Part shown: positions 6,051-8,811 of the stretch, piece after piece | How positions within the stretch are numbered: position 1 is the stretch's first letter | Layout: the number at the start of each line of letters is the position of its first letter | Assembly (NCBI GenBank): GCA_937952085.1 | Contig: CALFYQ010000284.1 | Location: forward strand, 1-8,811 | DNA: 8,811 nt | Direction of reading: 5' to 3' | DNA from: an uncultured Paracoccaceae bacterium | Lineage (GTDB): Bacteria; Pseudomonadota; Alphaproteobacteria; Rhodobacterales; Rhodobacteraceae | Program-made: the position numbers and the translations under genes | Notes under the pieces: model-generated | The model's input: the letters and a program-made list of their open reading frames with translations, nothing else | What the model was told of the DNA's origin: nothing | The model's database searches: none

Positions 6051-6212
6051 ATGAAACGCCTGACGAACGGGCCGGCCGCGGCGCCCCTCGCCCTCTGGTT
6101 CGCGGCGCGCGACTGGCTGCGCTATGCGCGGATGTCGGATGCGGAACTGGCCGTCCACGATCTCGACCGCGCCGGGGTGACGGGCCGCGTCGCGCGGCGC
6201 TACTTCCACTGA
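6051..6212 (+). CDS. Small basic DUF1127-like protein (53 aa)
   Basis: A 53-residue arginine-rich protein starting MKRLTNGPAA, with GGAGAG (6041-6046) at ideal spacing, which favours this ATG over in-frame ATGs at 6039 and 5979. The C-terminal half, MSDAELAVHDLDRAGVTGRVARRYF, resembles the small helix-turn-helix-like DUF1127/YjiS proteins common in alphaproteobacteria ('LSDreLaDiGLtR' pattern), but the match is loose and made by eye. Some DUF1127 proteins affect phosphate or carbon metabolism or bind RNA; nothing here shows a specific role. It has its own gap and a palindrome upstream, so it is probably transcribed independently of the nitrilase cassette. It converges with trpA across the GC palindrome at 6218-6235. 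Confidence 0.65.
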   Translation: MKRLTNGPAAAPLALWFAARDWLRYARMSDAELAVHDLDRAGVTGRVARRYFH

Positions 6213-6213
6213 C

Positions 6214-6240
6214 GGCTGGGGCGGCGCGCCGCCCCGAGCC
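6214..6240. terminator. GC-rich hairpin between convergent genes
   Basis: GGGGCGGCGCGCCGCCCC (6218-6235) is an 18-base perfect palindrome. GGCT on the left and AGCC on the right extend the stem across one bulged G. It starts one base after the small gene's TGA and lies about 50 bases past the trpA stop, so it could serve both transcripts. There is no T-run on either side, so it may only block or pause polymerase or protect RNA ends. Confidence 0.45.
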
Positions 6241-6289
6241 ATGCGGAACGGGTCGCGCGGCGACGCCCGGCCCGATTTCGCCGTATCAA

Positions 6290-7081
6290 TCAGGCGCTGT
6301 GCGCGCCCTCGGCCAGCGTGCGGACGAAGGCGAGCACCTCCGCCGGCGCCTCGCCCGCGCCGATCCGGTCGACGATGGCGGAGCCGACCACCACGCCGTC
6401 GGCCACCTTGCCGATCTCCGCCGCCCGCGCCGGCGTCTTCACGCCGAAGCCGACGCAGACCGGCAGGCCGGTCGCCGCGCGGATGCGGGCGACTTCGGGG
6501 GCCACCGCCGCCGCCTCGGCCTCCGCCGCGCCGGTGATCCCGGTGATCGAGACGTAATAGACGAAGCCCGACGTGTTCCGCGCCACCGCGGGCAGCCGGC
6601 GGTCATCCGTCGTCGGCGTCGCGAGCCGGATGAAGTGGAGCCCCGCGGCGCCGGCGGGAACGCAAAGCTCCTCGTCCTCCTCGGGCGGCAGGTCGACGAC
6701 GATCAGCCCGTCGATCCCGGCCGCCTTCGCGTCGGCGATGAAGCGCGGCACGCCATAGGAATGGATCGGGTTGTAGTAGCCCATGAGCACGATCGGCGTC
6801 GCGTCGTCCGCCTCGCGGAAGGCGCGGGCGAGGCCGAGCGTCTTCGCCAGGGTCTGCCCGGCGCCGAGCGCGCGCTGGGCGGCGAGCTGGATCGAGAGGC
6901 CGTCCGCCATCGGATCGGTGAAGGGAACGCCAAGCTCGATCACGTCCACGCCGGCGCCGGGGAGGCCCCGGACGATCTCCAGCGAGGTCGCCTCGTCCGG
7001 GTCCCCCGCCATCACATAGGCGACGAAGGCCTTACGGCCCTCCGCCTCAAGCGCGGCGAACCGATCGGTCAGACGGCTCAT
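6290..7081 (-). CDS. trpA: Tryptophan synthase alpha subunit
   Basis: TrpA cleaves indole-3-glycerol phosphate to indole and glyceraldehyde 3-phosphate. The indole is passed through a tunnel to TrpB in the alpha2-beta2 complex. The 263-residue TIM barrel is full length. The catalytic residues E49 (in DVIELGVPF) and D60 (in DPMADG) are in their standard positions, and the phosphate-binding VGFGV and VVVGSAIV strands are present near the C-terminus. After D60 the sequence reads GLSIQ where most TrpA proteins have a proline (GPxIQ), a small oddity. The ribosome site is strong (AGGGGAGGGG before ATG). The gene begins 12 bases after the RcnB-like gene and is separated from trpB by two unrelated genes on the same strand, so all four are probably co-transcribed. 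Confidence 0.96.
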   Translation of the reverse strand: MSRLTDRFAALEAEGRKAFVAYVMAGDPDEATSLEIVRGLPGAGVDVIELGVPFTDPMADGLSIQLAAQRALGAGQTLAKTLGLARAFREADDATPIVLMGYYNPIHSYGVPRFIADAKAAGIDGLIVVDLPPEEDEELCVPAGAAGLHFIRLATPTTDDRRLPAVARNTSGFVYYVSITGITGAAEAEAAAVAPEVARIRAATGLPVCVGFGVKTPARAAEIGKVADGVVVGSAIVDRIGAGEAPAEVLAFVRTLAEGAHSA

Positions 7082-7093
7082 GCTTCCCCTCCC

Positions 7094-7432
7094 CTAGCCT
7101 CCGTAGCGCTGCAGCAGATAGGCCGCCGCGCCGAACCCCTCGACGATGTCTTGGGTCGCCCGGCTGAAGAGATAGACCTCCTCGCCGACCTGACCGTAAT
7201 AGTAGCCCGTCCGCGGGGCGCGGAGCCCGTAGCGGCTGTAGTCGCGGATCACGATCACCTCGCGCTCCGGCGCGCGCTCCCGGTAGACGCGCGTCTCGAC
7301 GCGGGCGCCGCCGCACCAGCCCTTCTTGGCGTGGCCCGGCGGGCAGTGCGGCGGCTGCGCCTCGGCGAGCTGCGGCGCGGCGAGGGTGAGCGCGGCCACG
7401 GCCGCGGCGACGGGTGCGATCTTCCTGAACAT
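7094..7432 (-). CDS. Secreted RcnB-like protein
   Basis: A 112-residue protein with a clear Sec signal peptide: FRK, a hydrophobic Ala/Leu-rich core, and a likely cleavage after AEA at residue 25. The mature part has CPPGHAKKGWC (Cys30 and Cys40, perhaps a disulfide). It then carries IRDYSRYGLRAPRTGYYYGQVGEEVYLFSRATQDIVEG, the pattern of RcnB/YohN-type small periplasmic proteins ('YgLppp..Gy.w..vg..v.l....tg.I'). E. coli RcnB is linked to nickel/cobalt homeostasis, but many family members have no known role and no metal-binding His cluster is evident here. The ATG at 7430-7432 is backed by GAGGAG upstream; earlier in-frame starts lack a signal sequence. It lies 40 bases after the DUF2158 gene and 12 before trpA, on the same strand. 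Confidence 0.75.
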   Translation of the reverse strand: MFRKIAPVAAAVAALTLAAPQLAEAQPPHCPPGHAKKGWCGGARVETRVYRERAPEREVIVIRDYSRYGLRAPRTGYYYGQVGEEVYLFSRATQDIVEGFGAAAYLLQRYGG

Positions 7433-7472
7433 GCGTCCGCTCCTCTTTCGGTTCGGACGGCGTCCCCGCGCC

Positions 7473-7826
7473 TCAGTCGTCCTTGCGGAAGAACTTCTTC
7501 TCGCGCGGCTTGCCGTCCCACCCGGTCGATTTGCGAGGCTTTTTGTCGTCACCGTCGCGATTCTGGGGCGATTTCGAGGCATAGGGCCGTTTCGCCGGGC
7601 GGCTGTCGCCGTCGTCGTCGCGGCGCGGCCGCGGCGGGCGGGACGGGCGGTCGCCGTGGTCCTCGCGCATCTCCCACTTCTTCAGGAGCTTCGCGTTGAA
7701 CACGTCCCGGCCGATCTCGCCCTCGTTGCACCAGACGACGGCGATGTTCTCGCCATCGACCGCCTCGACCGCCATGCGCATCGAGCCGGAGACGAGGACG
7801 ACGAGGTCGCCCATTTCGTAAGCCAT
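7473..7826 (-). CDS. DUF2158 (YodC-like) protein with long charged tail
   Basis: A 117-residue protein. Residues 3-51 (YEMGDLVVLVSGSMRMAVEA, then VVWCNEGEIGRDVFNAKLL) match the small SH3-like DUF2158/YodC fold. That family typically reads 'GDvV.LkSGgp.MtVe', then 'cvWf..g....d.F....L'. Such proteins usually end there. Here a further 60 or so residues are low-complexity and rich in Arg, Lys, Asp and Pro, finishing KKFFRKDD, and look disordered and possibly nucleic-acid or partner binding. The function of the family is unknown. The start is 11 bases after the trpB stop, and its GAGAGGG ribosome site touches the trpB stop codon, pointing to co-translation with trpB. An upstream in-frame ATG within trpB was rejected because it lies before the conserved domain. 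Confidence 0.78.
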   Translation of the reverse strand: MAYEMGDLVVLVSGSMRMAVEAVDGENIAVVWCNEGEIGRDVFNAKLLKKWEMREDHGDRPSRPPRPRRDDDGDSRPAKRPYASKSPQNRDGDDKKPRKSTGWDGKPREKKFFRKDD

Positions 7827-7837
7827 GATTGGCCCTC

Positions 7838-8811
7838 TCAGAGTTTGCGGCCGAGCGCTTCGGCCACTGTGAAGATGTCCTTGTCGCCCCGCCCGCACAT
7901 GTTCATCACGAGCAGCGCGTCCTTCGGAAGGGTCGGCGCCAGCTTTGTCACATGGGCGAGAGCGTGGGCGGGTTCGAGCGCGGGGATGATCCCCTCCGTC
8001 TCGCAGGAGAGCTGGAACGCTTCGAGCGCCTCCGCATCGGTGACGGAGACATATTCGACCCGGCCCGTGTCATGCAGCCAGGCATGCTCCGGCCCGATGC
8101 CCGGATAGTCGAGCCCGGCCGAGATGGAATGCCCTTCGAGGATCTGCCCGTCCTCGTCCTGCAGGAGATAGGTGCGGTTGCCGTGGAGGACGCCGGGGCG
8201 CCCGCCGGTGAGCGAGGCGGCGTGCTCGTTCCGCGCGTCCACCCCGTGGCCGCCCGCCTCGACGCCGACGATCCGGACCGAGGCGTCGTCGAGGAACGGG
8301 TGAAAGAGGCCCATCGCGTTCGAGCCGCCGCCGATGCAGGCGACGAGAACGTCGGGCAGGCGCCCTTCCCGCTCGAGCATCTGGGCCTTCGTCTCCTTGC
8401 CGATGATCGACTGGAAGTCGCGCACCATGGCCGGATAGGGGTGCGGGCCGGCGACGGTGCCGATGCAGTAGAACGTGTCGCGCACGTTCGTCACCCAGTC
8501 GCGCAGCGCCTCGTTCATCGCGTCCTTGAGCGTGGCGCGGCCCGACGTGACCGGCACCACCTCGGCCCCGAGGAGCTTCATGCGAAAGACGTTGGGGCTC
8601 TGCCGCTCGACGTCGGTCTTGCCCATGAAGACCACGCATTTGAGCCCGAACTTGGCGCAGACCGTCGCGGTGGCGACGCCGTGCTGGCCGGCCCCGGTCT
8701 CGGCGATGATCCGCGTCTTGCCCATGCGGCGGGCGAGAAGGATCTGGCCGAGCACGTTGTTGATCTTGTGCGCGCCCGTGTGGTTGAGCTCGTCCCGCTT
8801 GAAATAGACCT
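7838..8811 (-). CDS. trpB: Tryptophan synthase beta subunit (partial, 5' end outside window)
   Basis: TrpB condenses indole with L-serine on PLP to give tryptophan. About 323 C-terminal residues are visible. The PLP-binding lysine is in HTGAHKINN (codon 8765-8767), the catalytic glutamate is in AETGAGQHG, and the phosphate-binding loop is GGGSNAMG. GLDYPGIGPEH of the communication domain and CGRGDKD at the C-terminal cofactor site are also present. The N-terminal 75-90 residues lie beyond the window, and the frame is open to its edge. The ATG at 8755 is an internal Met after the PLP lysine, not the start. The DUF2158 gene follows after 11 bases. Confidence 0.97.
   Translation of the reverse strand, partial: VYFKRDELNHTGAHKINNVLGQILLARRMGKTRIIAETGAGQHGVATATVCAKFGLKCVVFMGKTDVERQSPNVFRMKLLGAEVVPVTSGRATLKDAMNEALRDWVTNVRDTFYCIGTVAGPHPYPAMVRDFQSIIGKETKAQMLEREGRLPDVLVACIGGGSNAMGLFHPFLDDASVRIVGVEAGGHGVDARNEHAASLTGGRPGVLHGNRTYLLQDEDGQILEGHSISAGLDYPGIGPEHAWLHDTGRVEYVSVTDAEALEAFQLSCETEGIIPALEPAHALAHVTKLAPTLPKDALLVMNMCGRGDKDIFTVAEALGRKL

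Noticed and set aside
6214..6240. Classical Rho-independent terminator
   Set aside because: The stem is strong but no T-run follows on either strand, so it is reported only as a terminator-like hairpin of moderate confidence.
5015..7699. An 894-codon open frame on the plus strand crossing the nitrilase, trpA and the RcnB-like gene
   Set aside because: It lies over well-supported genes in other frames, its product is Arg/Gly/Ala-rich without domains, and long shadow frames are expected in DNA this rich in G+C.
8753..8755. ATG at 8755 as the start of trpB
   Set aside because: It lies downstream of the PLP lysine motif HTGAHK, so the real start must be beyond the window edge.

Overview
The window is GC-rich (high G+C at third codon positions) bacterial chromosomal DNA. 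The TrpB, TrpA and AccD sequences, and a small class IV aminotransferase of a type I associate with Rhodobacterales, suggest an alphaproteobacterium, probably Rhodobacterales or a near relative. This placement comes from recalled family resemblance, not a search. No tRNA, rRNA, CRISPR array, insertion sequence or integrase is visible.

The two ends carry housekeeping genes on the minus strand. At the right end is the 3' part of trpB, then a DUF2158 (YodC-like) protein with a charged tail, then a secreted RcnB-like protein, then trpA. All four are tightly spaced and look like one operon. At the left end is the 5' part of accD. trpB, trpA and accD (with folC beyond) are neighbours in many proteobacteria. 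Here that block is opened twice: by two small genes inside trpBA, and by about 5.5 kb between trpA and accD.

The 5.5 kb insert is mostly on the plus strand. From left to right it holds a hotdog-fold thioesterase resembling betainyl-CoA thioesterase, preceded by a promoter-like pair and a FadR/GntR-type palindrome. A convergent cytochrome P450 follows, sharing a CTAG with the thioesterase so that each gene ends in TAG. Then comes an unrecognised acidic protein whose frame runs through a C9 homopolymer into the next gene. After that is a four-gene cassette: class IV (branched-chain type) aminotransferase, NTF2/SnoaL-like protein, GNAT acetyltransferase and Rim1-like nitrilase-superfamily amidase. 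Every junction in the cassette is, or can be, a 4-base start/stop overlap. A 53-residue DUF1127-like protein closes the insert, facing trpA across a large GC palindrome.

The cassette is the best candidate for an undescribed metabolic system: a transaminase, a small cone-fold enzyme or binding protein, an acyltransferase and an amidase made at coupled levels. It could process an amino acid, its keto-acid amide or an N-acyl derivative, but the substrate cannot be read from sequence. The most important anomaly to verify is the C9 tract at 3153-3161, where one extra C would fuse the upstream protein to the aminotransferase.
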